This document shows, piece by piece, positions 1 to 14,632 of a DNA stretch of 64,000 nt. The stretch is from Pempheris klunzingeri. Lineage: Eukaryota > Chordata > Actinopteri > Acropomatiformes > Pempheridae. The position numbers and the translations under genes were made by a program. Each line of letters starts with the position of its first letter. The stretch's first letter is position 1. The stretch lies in the NCBI RefSeq assembly GCF_042242105.1, contig NC_092024.1, forward strand, positions 9,573,501 to 9,637,500. Reading direction: 5' to 3'. Under the pieces are notes generated by a model that was given only the letters and a program-made list of their open reading frames with translations, was not told the DNA's origin and searched no databases.

Positions 1-1408
1 TGTGACAAGTGAATGGCTGGAAGTGATTTCATTGTTGTACCTGGCTGTCACAAAACTAAACATTTCAACATTCAGGTGCTTATAGGAAGGTTTATTGTTT
101 TCATTACCATGATTTATTATATGGAGACTAGGAGAAGGAGGAGGAGGAGGAGATCAGCTGTCATGGGGCACACCTGTATGATGGGTTAATGTGTATGTAA
201 TGTGTATGTAATGTGTAAAACATCAGCATCTTGAATAAACCGTGGTGGTTCACCACACGCCCTCCATTGGTCCCTGACTGGGTGAACGTTTGCATTAGAT
301 ATTGCACAGCTTAAGGTTTATTTGAATGATAACCAAATGACCGGGAATCTTTTGTTGAAACAGCTGTCAATGTCCAGCCACCAGTAATAAATGACGTTAC
401 GTTATGACCCCTGACAGGTGGTTGTGGTGTAGGTGATCTGATGCTGATGCAGGTGATGCAGCACGTGGAGCTGCAAGCAACCATTTATTTACATTGAACA
501 AAGGAAACAAATGATGGTAAATAATTCAGGTAATTTCAGTCAGAATAACATCCTGTTCCTCCATTTCTGGTGTAATTGTTTCAGTGTTTTGTTTCACAGC
601 CATGAATGAAAATCAATATGCTGGCAGCAAATGGCAACTGTGAAAAAGCACTTATTAAAGGGTCAGTTCCACCGAACTGCATGGAATACGTTTTCTCCCT
701 TTTCTGTAGCGATGATTAGCTGATGATCAGATCCACTTATGAGATTTCTGCTTCCTCTCCAATCTAATGGAGGTGAATGGAGCTTTGTGTCTGGAGCTCA
801 CAACATTAACAAACGGAAAAAAAAAAGAAAAAAAAAGCTAACTCTATATCAACACTTTTTATGTGGATGATTTGAAAGTAATTCCAGTGAAAATCTGTTA
901 TAGTGATGTGTGTGTTTTAATGGAGGCACTGTGTTTGGAAAGAGGTGTTCCTTTTAAATGTTTTATTGGTGCTTTTTCAATTCTGTAAGCACCACAAACC
1001 TCCTTTCCTTTCCTTTCCTTTGCCTTGGGGTTGTTGCAGAAGTATCACACACAGATAGCACATAACTTGGCAGATAAAATATGCCTTTAAGTAATCTTAT
1101 CTTTATCATCTTTTGGTAAACCAGCCCTTTATTATAAGTATGAGACCAGTGTTCTTTCAAATGCTGTCTGTGGCTCTTTTACCTTTAGTCAAGGTGTGTC
1201 TTTTGTTGTCTACCAACATCATTTGCAATGCATATTTTCTGTGGGTGTATCCTGAGCACAGTCAGAGTCAATGCACTACGCTCCATAGTTACTGTGTTGG
1301 ATACAGATGGAGTGATGAGCTGGTCAATGGTTGTGACCATGGTGTAGATAGTGGATATATTTCAGTTATAGCATTAAACGGTAACAAAAGGCACACTAGA
1401 GAAACAAA
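1..1408. other. Upstream flank of plcb2, no gene recognised
   Basis: No coding exon could be supported here. An AATAAA at about 234-239 could be the end of a rightward gene outside the window, but nothing coding precedes it. Short pyrimidine repeats (CCTTT)n occur near 1002-1021 and an A-rich run near 820-836. The plcb2 promoter and any 5' non-coding exon should lie in or beyond this stretch; I see no convincing TATA box. Confidence 0.4.
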
Positions 1409-2249
1409 ATGAATAAGAAAAGATACTTCCTGGAGCCTCCAGAGGTCAAAGACTACCTGGTCAAAGGAGAAAGATTTACCAAGTGGTCAGAGGTGAGTGA
1501 ATATTTCATGAAAATCAGAGCTTTACTATTAATTACCTGACAAAAGGAAACATCAGTATATAAAATCAAATCTCTGCAGCTCTAACAGTTTTTATTTAAC
1601 ATTTCATAATGAACAATATTGGGAGTTTCATTAAAATCCTGCTATAATAACTTTAACCATTGATGTTGAATTAAAGAACATGAACCATCTAATTAAACAC
1701 CAACAGTTCTGTTTCAGAGGTTTAAGCTCAATAAATGTCCAGAATGTGTTAATGCAAAGAACCAATTTCTTCATTAAGGACTCCACAAAGACTTATCCTG
1801 TCACCATGAGGATGGACCCCAAAGGTTTTTATGTCTACTGGATCAACCAAAGCAAGGTAATCAATATGTAGAGTCTGGAAAAGAGGAAAAAATACCCTTG
1901 CACAATATATCACAGGTGTGGGAAAGTGTGGAATCCTTTTTCAGTGGTTTATAGTAATGAAACTGCTTTTTGCACATCAGACAAACACAACCGTGACAGA
2001 TTAAAACATATATCAAACAGAGGTATTCATGTTTCAGTGACTCACATCCAGAGTGTGTGTAATGTGCATGTGATCAGAATCTGCCAAAGCTGTGGGATAG
2101 CTAAGAGCTGCTTTGCACTTTCCGGTCCCAGCAGCTTGTGGAGATTATTGATTGGTGCTGATGTGGGCTCAAAATCCTGCTGCACTGTGAAGCTGAACTG
2201 TGATGGACTCCATGGAGGAGACTCTTTACTGCCTCATCTCTCTCTCTCT

Positions 2250-2292
<43 letters not shown>

Positions 2293-5200
2293 TCACACAC
2301 ACTGAGATACCTTCTGGTTTTAATAAAATCAGTGAAGCCCACATCAAATATGTGCCTCATGTGTCTGGGCTCAATCATGCTGGCATGCTGGAGCTGACCC
2401 TACGGTGTGTGTTTGATGAGAAAGCATCACAACAGTTTCCTACATGATGTTTCGACACACTGCAGTCAAATATCCTCCACACAAACAAAGTAAATCCCAT
2501 AGTTTTTGCTCTTTGCCAAAGGATGACTTGTATCTGAATCCATATTTGGACTGGCGCCTACATGTTGAATTCAGTATTGGAGATGATTCTCTGCTTCTTG
2601 TTTCTAGGAGACAACGTTCCTTGATGTTGCTACTGTCAGAGATACAAGAACAGGAAAATATGCAAAACTTCCCAAAGTGAGTACAGTATCATTATTTAAT
2701 GTAGTAACCTGCTCTCTGATCTAATTAGGTCAACTTAGTGTGTTTGTTATGTGAGAATCTCTGCAGGCATGCAAATAGGATTTCAAGGCTTTAGCTTGCC
2801 CCTTAGAGGCATATTTGCATTGCAAAAATGGACATGGACACATGTACCAAGGCTCACACTCATACTGAGTCCTGATCTGAGATTTCTGAGTGAGCCTGGG
2901 TGTGTGTTTTTTTTTTGAGTTGAAATCCGACAGTTGTAGTTCTTTTCTACTTCTTCGTCGCCCTCCACAGAGAGTTGCAGTATGCCGCCGCCATCGTCAT
3001 CCCTCACTGAGGGTTCAGAGGTGAAATCTGAAATCTGTTCCACAGAGCTCTGCATCATCCCAGTTGGTAGCACATCTTCCTCTCAAGCCCCTGAGGAGTT
3101 TTGGGAATGCAGCTCCAGTGCTGACATTAGCTCTGCACATCTGTAGCATAGAAGTGATTGATTCTCGCTGCTGTTTGTATGAAGTATGAACGGTTATATG
3201 TGTGTGTGTGGTCTTGTACTTGTTACATAGTGAGGACCAGAACACACATTATACCAACGAAGTGAGGACACTTTTGGCATGTGAGGACATTTTCCTCACA
3301 ACTTCGAAGGGGTTTTTTAAGGATAAGACTTGGTTTTAAGGTTAAGGTTAGAATTAGGTTTAGGTTAAGGTTGGGCTAAAGGTTGTGTGTGCATATGCAA
3401 ATGTTTGCATGTCTTCGTCAGTAAATTTGCCTGTGTTGAACATGTTCCCAATGAACAAATGCTGGAGACATGATTTTACTCCTTTAAGTGAACAGAGGTT
3501 AAACTGATAAAAAAAACAATCAGCTTGAAAGAAGCACCGTACATTTTGAGCCAACATATTTTCCCACGTTTGCCTTTCACAGCACCCTAAGGTTCGCAAT
3601 GTGTTCAACCTGGACTTTCCAGACAGCAACCATCTCGCCAAAATTCTGACCATCGTCTCAGGTCTGGACACAGTGAATCTGACCTATCATAACTTCTTTG
3701 CCTCTAAGGAGAAAGTGACACAGGTTAGTGGGACTGTACCATTCCTCTAGCTGTTTACTGTCCTTCTTTTCTGCCATTGATCCCCTCTGATTGTTTAAAC
3801 AGCCTCAGACCATTAGCCATGATACAATGAGCCTTTGCTTCTTCCCCCCAATAAGGTGCCCTCTCTCTCCCTTTTAGTCTTTATTAGACTATCCAATATC
3901 CGGATTTTACCAGCTGTAATGAAATCACAATTGTCCTTTGTTCAAACTCAACATTCACTACTCTCATTTCCTGGGGTACTATTATATTAATGCCCTCTTG
4001 TGGTTAGTTTGTGTCCACTCTAAATTTTTACAGTGTTTAAGAGCTAATGATGTTTCAAGCTCAGCTCAAATTGACATTGACTGTAATACCCCTGTTTGTA
4101 TTTGTTATTAAATACACATCAGAACTGGGCGAATGACATTCTTGCAATTGCCTACAACGCTGCAAGAAACAATGCATGCAGACAAGTTTTCCTGGAGAAA
4201 ATGTAAGTGAGCGCCATGCCATCTGACAGTTGAGCTTGTATCTTTGCTGAGTGAACACAGTGCTTGACTACAGGGTGGTAACAGTGAACATTTGTGCTCC
4301 ATCTTAGGTACGTCCGCGTTTCTCTCCACACCAACAAGGACGGCAAGATCCCAGTGAAAAAGTAGGTTACAGTGCAACATGTGAAGGTGAAGGATGGCAC
4401 ACTGGTTGATTTATACAGGAGATTTCCATAGTTCTTACTCAATATTTCACTGTGTGTTTTCGCAGTATTTACAAGATGTTCCCTGCAGATAAGAAGAGGG
4501 TGGAAAGTGCATTAGCATCAGCACACCTCCCTAAAGGAAAGGTGAGAAAATATAGACATTTTGGTGGGTTGGTCGATCTATCTTTTTAAGATTTTTTTCC
4601 CCCCATAATGTCCTGGTGTTTTTGCAGAAGGAAATAGGTTTTGAAAATGTTGTCATTATGACACATGTGTTTTATTTTAGCATGACACCATGAAGCCGGA
4701 TGTATTCACTGAGTCTGCCTTCAAGGCCTTTCTGTCACATCTCTGCCCTCGGCCCGAGATCTATGAGATCTTCACTTCTTAGTGAGTTTACCTCTTCCTG
4801 TACCTTATTGATTTTATTCTGTAGTTTTTCCAAATACACACTAACTTTACCTCAAATCATACTTAACCTCAAATATAACCCTTTCCTCTGGCTTATAAAT
4901 AGTCTATTCCAAAGACTCAGCTAATTTTACATTTGGTAGGTAAGAAGCCAGTAACATTCTTCTTCACATGTTCAAATTTTAATTATATTATTGTGCCAGG
5001 AAATGCTTGGAAAATCTGAGCCTCTAGTTTGTGTATTAGCTCCCTGACATGGGCTCAGGTGGCAGGTAAGTGGGCTGTGATAAGTATGAGCGACATTATG
5101 TGCAGCACTGATGTGACTGTGACGCTTCGCTGTGCCCTCCAGCTCCAACAAACCCACCATGACAAAGGAGAATTTTACCAAGTTTCTCAACGAGAAACAA

Positions 5201-8200
5201 AGGGACTCTCGGCACAACGAGGAGCTGTTTCCACGTCTGCGGCAGGACCAGATCAAGGCTCTGATTGATAAATACGAACCCTGCACATCCAATTCAAACA
5301 GAAGTGAGATTCATTGATCATAGCTTTGTTATATGGAGGACTTACAGACTGGATAATGCTTTTGTACTTCCTTTTCACCTGCAGATCTGATTTCTCCAGA
5401 GGGGCTCTTATTCTTCCTGATGGGGCCGGAGACCTCAGTTGTCATGCAGGACAGGCTGGCCAAGTGTCAGGACATGACCCAACCCATCCCCCACTACTTT
5501 GTCAAGTCCTCTCACAACACATACCTGACAGGTCGCATACACCACTTTGATTTTGGCTCCTAAATTGTCATACTTGATCAACCCAACATTTTTCTAAGTC
5601 CTCTTGTGTGTCACCCTGTAGCCGGACAGTTCTCCGGCGTGTCCTCTCCGGAGATGTACCGTCAGTGTCTGCTGTCCGGCTGCCGCTGTCTGGAGCTGGA
5701 CTGTTGGAAAGGCAAACCTCCAGATGAAGAGCCCATTATTACCCACGGCTTCACCATGACAACTGAAATCCTCTTCAAGGTGGTTACACACAGTTTTGGG
5801 TGCCTACAGTGGGGTCTCATACGATAAGTTTAACGTTTCACCCTGACATTTTAAAGATTTACACTTTTTTGTAAATCTTCTGCAATCTTCTGCATAATCT
5901 AAATAACTAAATTAAATAGGTTAGAATCGAACACAAGCATGAACCATTTGTAACAACTTTTGCTGTATGCCCAACCCACTTCTGTAGCGCGTTTCTGTTG
6001 TCTATCATAAATCTTATGCCTTTTCTAGCAAAGGACCAACCCCTAGTTTCCCGTGAGCATAGTTGGCATTGTTTCAAAATGACATCTTCGTGTATACACT
6101 CGCCAGAGGCTGTTCATGCTGAACAAAGAGTGCTACAGTGTGTCATGGATATCACATTAAGCCTATAAATTCACTGATTACCCTTTATTTATACCCACAT
6201 TAAACCACAAAAGAGTATGAAGGCTTGAAAGTACACATTAGCACACACACAGACATGCACACACAATACCGTCATCCTCTCACACTCAACACTTCCATTT
6301 AAGGGCAGCCAGAGCTCCACAGTCCCCTGGGCCGAGACACAACACCTCAGTTCAGTTTACTGTCAGGCTCTGGATGTGATAGGCTTGGAGGTGACTTCAG
6401 GGCCTCTGCATAGAAGAAGTAGTTCTGCAGTTTGTCATGCTGTCTCTCTTCATATTTTGGGAGAACAATCATGATTGGCTCAGTCTGCTGGCGTCATGCC
6501 TTTGTGTGATCCTCATGATTTTAATCTACTGCAGGAATTTATTGCCAATTTTTTTTGCTGTTTGCGGCTGTATCATCATCCTATTTTTTGTTTCATGTAA
6601 CTATCTTTCTAGTTGCAGCTCTTAAATTTTAGTCCAATGCAAATAAAAGTTAAATGTATAAAAAACAAAACAATGTCTCTTTTTGATGTGTGACAGGATG
6701 TGATTGAGGCCATTGCTGAGAGCGCCTTCAAGACCTCACCGTACCCTGTTATCCTCTCATTTGAGAACCACGTTGACTCGTAAGACCTGAGCTTTTCCAT
6801 GACCTCATGCCACCTAACGTTATTAAGTCAATGTAATAATACTCAGATGCCATTACCCCAAATGGAATATTGATGGAACATATTGAGGATGTAATTGAAC
6901 CTTTTGTTCTGGCAGTAGCAGCGGACTGTAACAGGTGTCGCTCTGCTTTGTTCCAGGATGAAACAGCAGGAGAGGATGGCCAACCACTGCAAAACCATAT
7001 TTGGTGATGCCCTGCTAACAGAGCCACTGGACAAATACCCTGTGAGTACACTGCTGCAACATAGCTCGCTGTCAAAACAATAGAGTTATATAAGGTTTAT
7101 ATATTTGCTAAAGAGAACACACCGCCTGATAAATTGGATAAAAGATTATCTTCAAAAATTCAAGTTTCATGTTTGTCCTCATTCATATCTCTGCTAGACA
7201 TGACCCTCATAGGCTCCTGTACCCATCAAACTGCTTTATATCAACAGCCAGTGTCTGTGTTGTGCAACTTTTCTCAGCTGTGTGTGCTGTGTGGAGGGAT
7301 GTGCATGTATTTGTATTCCTGAGGCAAAGAGAGAACATGTTTTGATGGTCTAAAACAGTAGCAGGGCTGCTACCAGGATTTTAGAAAAGCTCCCCCAAAC
7401 CCAGCTCTCAACGAAATGTTACCCACCCAAAAAATTGTCTTCTGACACAATGATCTGTATACACTTTTACATCCCCATCAACATAGCCAGGAATGTTAAG
7501 TGTGTGACAGAAATAGTACATGTTAATATGCTTTGAATAATTAATAAAAAGAGTTTAACCCCCTCATCCTGCCACCCCTTCACTAAATGATTTCTTTTAA
7601 AGTACGTAAAGTAGCCTTTGTTGTTACCTGAATTTTTTTTTAGTTAACCTTAAAAACCTATCATGTGTTTAAGTGTAGAAATGAATCAAAGAAATTGTTT
7701 TACATTTTGGGAAATGCACTTTGCGCTTTCTTGCTGAGAATGAGATGACACCACACTAACGTCTGTATGGTAAATGTGAAGCTACAGCTATCAGTTGGCT
7801 AGCTTAGCTCAGCACAGCATAAAGACTGGAAATTGTAAAAAGTCAGCCTAATAGCATCTTGTTTTATTTAATCCATATGAAAACAGAAAAGTGAGAGCAT
7901 CAAGTTGTGGTTTTTGCAGGGCGCTTTGTAACTGCAGCCATGAACAAGCACTGTTTTGTCACTGTTTACCCCAGATTAATTTTAGATCTCTTTCTATTTA
8001 TGTGTCACATCCAGCTGAAGCCGGGCCAGCAGATCCCCAGCCCATCTGAGCTAATGGGTAAGATCCTCATCAAGAACAAGAAGGGCAGCCATGAAAAACC
8101 AACCCAGACTAGGAAAACCAGCACAGCAGCCACAGACCAGACCACAACCACAGCTGTACCCACCCAGGACCCAAGCACCACTGCCCAGGATCCTGCAAAC

Positions 8201-11200
8201 CCAGCACCAAGCACCCAGGAGAACCAAGGTGGACTGGATGACCCTCAAGACAAGTCAGATTATGTTCCGAAAACAGGCCTTTTTCGCTATTTATAGTTGC
8301 CACTGACATTATGTTTATATGTTGAAGCAGAGGGGGATGCAGCTGTGGAGGACAATGAGGAACAAGAGGACACTGAGGAACAGGATGAGGAGAAAATGAA
8401 GACATCTGATGAGGTAGAGTACGCAGTTGTGATGACAGTTATATTGATTTACATCACCCATGTCCTGCTCAGTTCAAACAGCTAACTTCCTGTCGATCCC
8501 CCACAGGGCACAGCTGGACAAGAAGTGACAGCGTATGAGGCAATGTCATCCCTGGTCAACTACATCCAGCCCAACAAATTCATCTCTTTTGACAATGCCA
8601 GAAGTATATTTCATAATTTTACCCAAACTTTTACAACATATACTTAAAAAAAACATCATTGATAAATGATTCAAAGACAGTTTAAGTTATGAAATTCTCC
8701 TTCCTCTTTTCTTCCTTAACAGAGAAAAATAAGAGTTATGTTATCTCATCTTTTGTGGAGACCAAAGGGGAGACAATGATTTCAAAGACTGCTGTTGAAT
8801 TTGTCGAGTATCCTTTAAGAGTGCTGCAGATGTTGTCATGCTCCAGAAATGTGACAACCCCTGGGCTGAATCTGATTAAAAATGACACAGAAATACAACA
8901 AAGTATGTTTCTTCATGCTGTCTTAAGAGTACTCTGGTTCACATACAAATACGGAGTTGTAAACCTGTGCTTCCTAAACCATCATTCTCAGATACAATAA
9001 AAGGCAGATGAGCAGGATTTACCCCAAAGGAACAAGAATGGACTCATCCAATTACAGTCCCCAGCCTTTCTGGAATGTAGGCTGCCAGATGGTGGCGCTC
9101 AACTACCAGACGATGGGTAGAAATGGACACACAATGCACCAACATAACCACTTAAAATGTCCTAAATGTGTTGGACTACATGAGAGGTTGAAATCCTTCA
9201 CTGTTTCTGTTTAATCACAGTTGAAGTTGAACATGTGCAGTTCAGTTCAGTTCAGTTGTAATTTTTAAAACTGAACTTCTGTTTTTCACCACAGCGGGCC
9301 AGTGTTGCACCTCTGTGTGCTACACGGGCCTCAGCTGTGCTTTGCATCCAAAAATGTTGCTCCTCCTTGTGCTGAAGAGAGGGGGCATGAATGGACTATT
9401 TGTGTCAATTTTCAGATTTCCCCATGCAGCTGAACATGGCTCTGTTTGAATTCAACGGCAGAACGGGCTACCTGCTCAAGCACGATGTTCTGCGTCGCAG
9501 TGACAAAAAGTTTGACCCTTTCTGTGACAGGATTGACACCGTTGTGGCAAGCACACTGACCATAAAGGCAGGTTCACAGCCTTGTTATTATCATTTGTCT
9601 CTCAACTAGGCCATCACTGTGGTGTGTGTGACATAGGGATCTTGGTATCTGTGCAAACTAAATACAAAAAGAAAACAGTTTAAAAAGGTGAAAATAAGTA
9701 TTTTAGAGGTGCAGGTAAAACTTTTCATACACTAAAGCTGCATCAATCTCCACAAAGACAGAAAACACAGTCCTAGTGTGTGTGTGTGTGACCGTTTCCA
9801 GTTCGAACACTAACCTTGTCTGGACTAGTAGTCCTCATGGGGAACAAAACCCAGGTCCTGGTTAGGATTATGGGTAAGGTGTGGATTCAAGGTCAGGTTT
9901 ACGCATGCATTAGTTGTAGTTGAATTTACGGTTAGGCTCTCCATAATAAATGGAAGTCAATGTAATGTCCTGATAAGGATAGCTGCGCAAACTTGTGAGT
10001 ATGTATGTGTGTGTAGCCAAGTTCACTTGGTTTTCCCGCTCGTTTAGATGCAGAGTCTGTAATAATACAGGCTTCCCACTGAGACTGATACAGTTCCTGG
10101 TATTCAGCAGACTCTACAGTGAAAACCTGGACTCTATTTATATCTGCAGTGTCCTGAACATGAATCCACACAACAGGACACATCAGCAGCCAAACTGTTA
10201 ACCACTTCATGCGTGAATGTCCTCAAATCTTATGCACCTGTCTCACTAGATCTACTCGGGCCAGTTTTTGTCTGACAAGAATGTGAAAACAGGGGTTGAG
10301 GTGGAGGTGATTGGGCTGCCAGGAGACCCCAAAAAGAAATATCGCACCAAGTGGTCCACCACACCCAACGGCATTAATCCAGTGTGGAATGAGGAGCCTT
10401 TTGTTTTTGAGAAGGTATGTGTCAGTAGACAAACATGTTCAAATGTGCCCAAATACATGTGTAAACGTTTATGTGACCTCAGCCATTATAACCCACTGTG
10501 CTGCTGATGCTGTTGGTCTTAATATAATTGTTGTTGTTATGATGGATAGATCCTGCTCCCAGAAATGGCCTCTCTAAGAATTGTAGTTCACGAAGAAAAC
10601 GGTAAATTCTTGGGACATAGGATCATCCCACTTGATGCCATCCAATCAGGTCAATGAAAAAAAGCTCTTCACTTCATGGTTCATCTATGTTTTCTTCTAA
10701 AACAGTCACCCTTGGAGTCATCCAAGGCCTCAGAATGTCTCTAACCTCTTGATCAGGGGAGCTGCTACCTTGTTTTTAATTCACCAAGGTTCCTTTTGAT
10801 GGCCTGCAGGTTTCCATCATATCTGCCTGCGCAGTGAGAGCAACATGCCGCTCACTCTGCCTGCTCTCTTTGTGTACATTGAGGTCAAGGACTACATCCC
10901 AGCGGCTTTTGCAGGTGCTTGGCTTTTCACTTTGTGTTTTTGCAAAAGAAAAAAACCCTCTGCTGCTATTGAATGCAACGATATATGTTGTGACAGGTTT
11001 GGATGTGTGAATCTTGATGGGATTTAGTTTTTTTTTTTTTTTTTGCAAAGTTCTATCTGATAAAAGTGTGAATTATTGCTGCCCTGCCCACTGACGCATT
11101 TAATTATGCCTCAGATTTCACAGATGCCTTATTTAACCCAACAAAGGGCGCAGAGAAGACCACAAAAACCCCAAAGGAGGTAAGAAAAAGCAGCTGTAGG

Positions 11201-14200
11201 AAATTGACAGATCAGTAAGATCCCAGCTCTCCCTTAAATGCTTAACAGCACTGATTAACTTCCTGGAAGATGACCAGCCTTGTTAGATTGTGATGTTCCT
11301 GTCCTCTTTTTGCCCACATAGTCATCTTCCGACTACATTTCTCCCTATGAGATGCCTCTTGTGGTCCAAACCCCCACAGACAAAGCTAAGGAAAGTGAAG
11401 CCCCTGCTGCAGGTAATAACACTTGTGAAAGAGACAAAGCTCAGAATCTATTTTTGAAAGATACTGAGCTTTAACATTGTAGTAGGTATTTCATGCTGAA
11501 TTACAAAACTCTATTTGATAATTTTTTTGGAATTTTCACTTTCCCTAGAAAAGACAGCACCTGAACCTACACCACTGGCTGACGCCAATGACCAACCATC
11601 CCAGTCTCCACCAGAGGAAGCTAAAGAAGACGCTGAGAACAAGATAGACTCTCCACAACCTGCAGCAGCAGAGGCTCCTCAAACTCCTGCTGAAGATCCA
11701 GCACCAGATGCAGGAAGTGGCACATCTGAAACCCTTCCTGAAGCCATTCCTTTGCCCGAAGAGGCAGTCCCTGAGACGGACGTGGGTCCAGAACCAGAGT
11801 CAGCTCCTGAAACCAAAGAGGAGTTGGAGACTAACTCCAGTACAAACCCTGAGCCTGCGTTAGAGGATGAACCAGGCACAGAAGCTGCCGGTGCTGCTGA
11901 AGAGCCTTCTGCTGAAGAGCCTGCAGCTGAAGAGCCTACTGCTGAAGAGCCTGCAGCTGAAGAGCCTGCTGCTGAAGAGCCTACTGCTGAAGAGCCCTCT
12001 GCTGAAGAGCCTGCAGCTGAAAAGCCTACTGCTGAAGAGCCTGCAGCTGAAGAGCCTGCAGCTGAAGAGCCTGCTGCTGAAGAGCCTGCTGCTCCAGCCA
12101 TACCCTGTCCAGGAAATGCATCCCCCGAGTCTGCAGGATCAGATGACTCATCTCAGCGGCCGATGAGCAGTGAAGGTAACACTGAAGTGCTTCATGTGCT
12201 GCACTCATCACAGTTTCGATTTTGTCAGTACACTGTATATCTAAAGATCCCTGAGAAGGAAAATGCAGACCAATTTAAACATTTTTGTCGAGAAGCCTTA
12301 TTATGAATACATATCCACTGCAGACACAAGTAGGAGGATTCTCACAACAAAGCCCTGTGTGCCTCTGCTGCAGAGCCCTCGACTGTGACTACTGAAGAAC
12401 TGACACAGCACAAGAACTATCTGAAGGTCATCAAGCGTCAGGAAAAAGAGATGAAGGAAGCCGAAAAGAAGTATCAGAAAAAAGGAGAGGATCTGATTCA
12501 GAAATACTCTGACACTTTCAAGGCCATCAAGAAGAAGGCCTCGGTGAAGAAAAAAGAGTGAGGGGTTTCATTTTTTTTGCCATTTGTTCTTGGAGTCAGT
12601 TTTATTTGAAATATGGTAGAAGATGAAATGTTTCCCAAAAGGCAGTTAGATAGTGCTTAGTTACTTAGATCCATCTGTCTGTTTATGTTTAGTCGTTCAT
12701 CATGGTCTGTTTCCTACAAAGTAGCAATGAATTCTACAGCATATTAATATTGACCCACTAATGAAGTTGTTGTTGTTTTGGTCAGTGTTATTAATGAGAT
12801 TACATTTAGAAGCACAGAAAATATTCCTTAGCTAATGTGTTTTTCTAGCTGAATATTAGAGGATGAAGAGAACAACTAAATTAATATGGGCTGCAGTGCT
12901 TTTTGTGCACTGTCTCCCACACTAAGCTTTCAGGACCAAACATGTGTTATTCAAGGACAAATAAGCATTGCTGTATAGGATTTCCAGTAACCACACTGTT
13001 ATTTCCGTGCTTGGAAGGGTAGTGGCTATTAGTCGATAAATTCTATTCCCCTTGCATATGTCCTGTTGTATTATGTTATGTTTCCTCCAGGGGAGGGGGA
13101 AACACCACTGACTCCACTGTGAAGACAGAGCGGGTGCAGGAGCAGAAGGAAAAAATGCAGGTCGAGCTTCAGGATTTGTGGTCGGAGCAGTGTGATCATC
13201 TGAGGAAGAAGAAAGAGCAGTGTGCCACAGAGGTTAGTAAAAGACAGGTTTATGTTTAAAAAAGTTCACTCATAGAATTTTTTATTTCACATTTAAAATG
13301 AGAAAAAAAGTCATTAATCCTGGAAAGCAATTCAGTGTATTCACTCAATGATTGTATTGTATTTATAAAGATAAAGATGTTTCCTTCAGGAGTTGGTGGA
13401 GACCAAAACAGAGCTAAAAGCACACTAACATTTTAAACAATATGATGCATTGTTGCAGATTAAATTATCCAACACCCATATGAAGCAGCTACAATTTGCT
13501 CCACCTCAAGCAGCTATAACAGTACTGCCTACCGATTACTGAATAGTGAATAGACTTTTGCTTTTTGAATCTGATGAAACTGACCTTGACAAAAGTTTTA
13601 CTTTTCATTGTGGCATTGCTGCTTTTGCTTTAGTAAAAGATATAAATACTTTTATCTCTACAAAAAGTCATACTTGAGTGGTTGATCAGTCATTTTGCCC
13701 CTGATGAAAAATAGGTCTGTAGCAGAATAGGGGCCTTTATTTCTGATTTTGGCCACCTAATTTGACCTCTCTGTGTTGTGTGTCTGGGATGACGGGCGAG
13801 CAGCCAGCCCTTTAGAAGCTCCATCGATTATACACCAGACCCAAGTGCTCGGGCATGAGCTCTGAATCTATATGAGGGGTCAATCAGGTAATTTTTGCCA
13901 CCTCAGTAAACAGAGTATGGATGTACTGTAGTGCCGTGCAGTGAGGTGAGACTTAGGTCTTAAGCCAAAAGCTCTGATCAAACTAAAAGCCAACGTTCAT
14001 GTGATTTAACAACAGAGGGCTGAACTTTTTGTTTGGCTTAAAGAGGAGGGACTTTAATCACACACACCATGGACATTGTTATTTAGAGCTACTCACGGTG
14101 TCACTTCCTACTTCTGTTGTGACAGAGACTGGCCAAACTGTTGGAGATGGCCATGGAGAGACACACCAGTGAACTGAAGACCCTTGAGAGGTGTGAGCAC

Positions 14201-14308
14201 ACATGCAACACATTTGGAACATGCTGTACACACTGACAGTGCAGAGGGCTTTGCTGAGTCTGTGCAATCTGTGCCTTGAAATGTTGGTGTGACATTGTGT
14301 ATGTTTGT

Positions 14309-14367
<59 letters not shown>

Positions 14368-14511
14368 TGAGTGTGTGTGATCTGAGGTGAAGCATTTGAC
14401 ATTTTGCAAACACAGAACCTCAAATAATGAATGAATCACCTCAATCTGCGGGTCTTCCAATGTCCTTGGCTGGTGTTCTGAATGTGTGCATGTGTGTGTG
14501 TGCATGCGTGT

Positions 14512-14555
<44 letters not shown>

Positions 14556-14568
14556 ACGTGTGCGTGTG

Positions 14569-14632
<64 letters not shown>

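Noticed and set aside
1113-1412. A 99-aa open frame before plcb2 exon 1
   Set aside because: Ends across the plcb2 start in another frame and resembles no protein; probably chance.
9568-9575. The GT at 9572 as exon 19 donor
   Set aside because: It adds four bases and shifts the frame into a stop shortly after 10250; only the GC donor at 9568 keeps the protein.
11679-12211. Long open frames antisense to and out of frame with plcb2 exon 25 (Ala/Gly/Ser-rich and Leu/Lys/Ser-rich)
   Set aside because: They are translations of the 15-bp AEEPx coding repeat in other frames; a frame-preserving repeat leaves several frames open.
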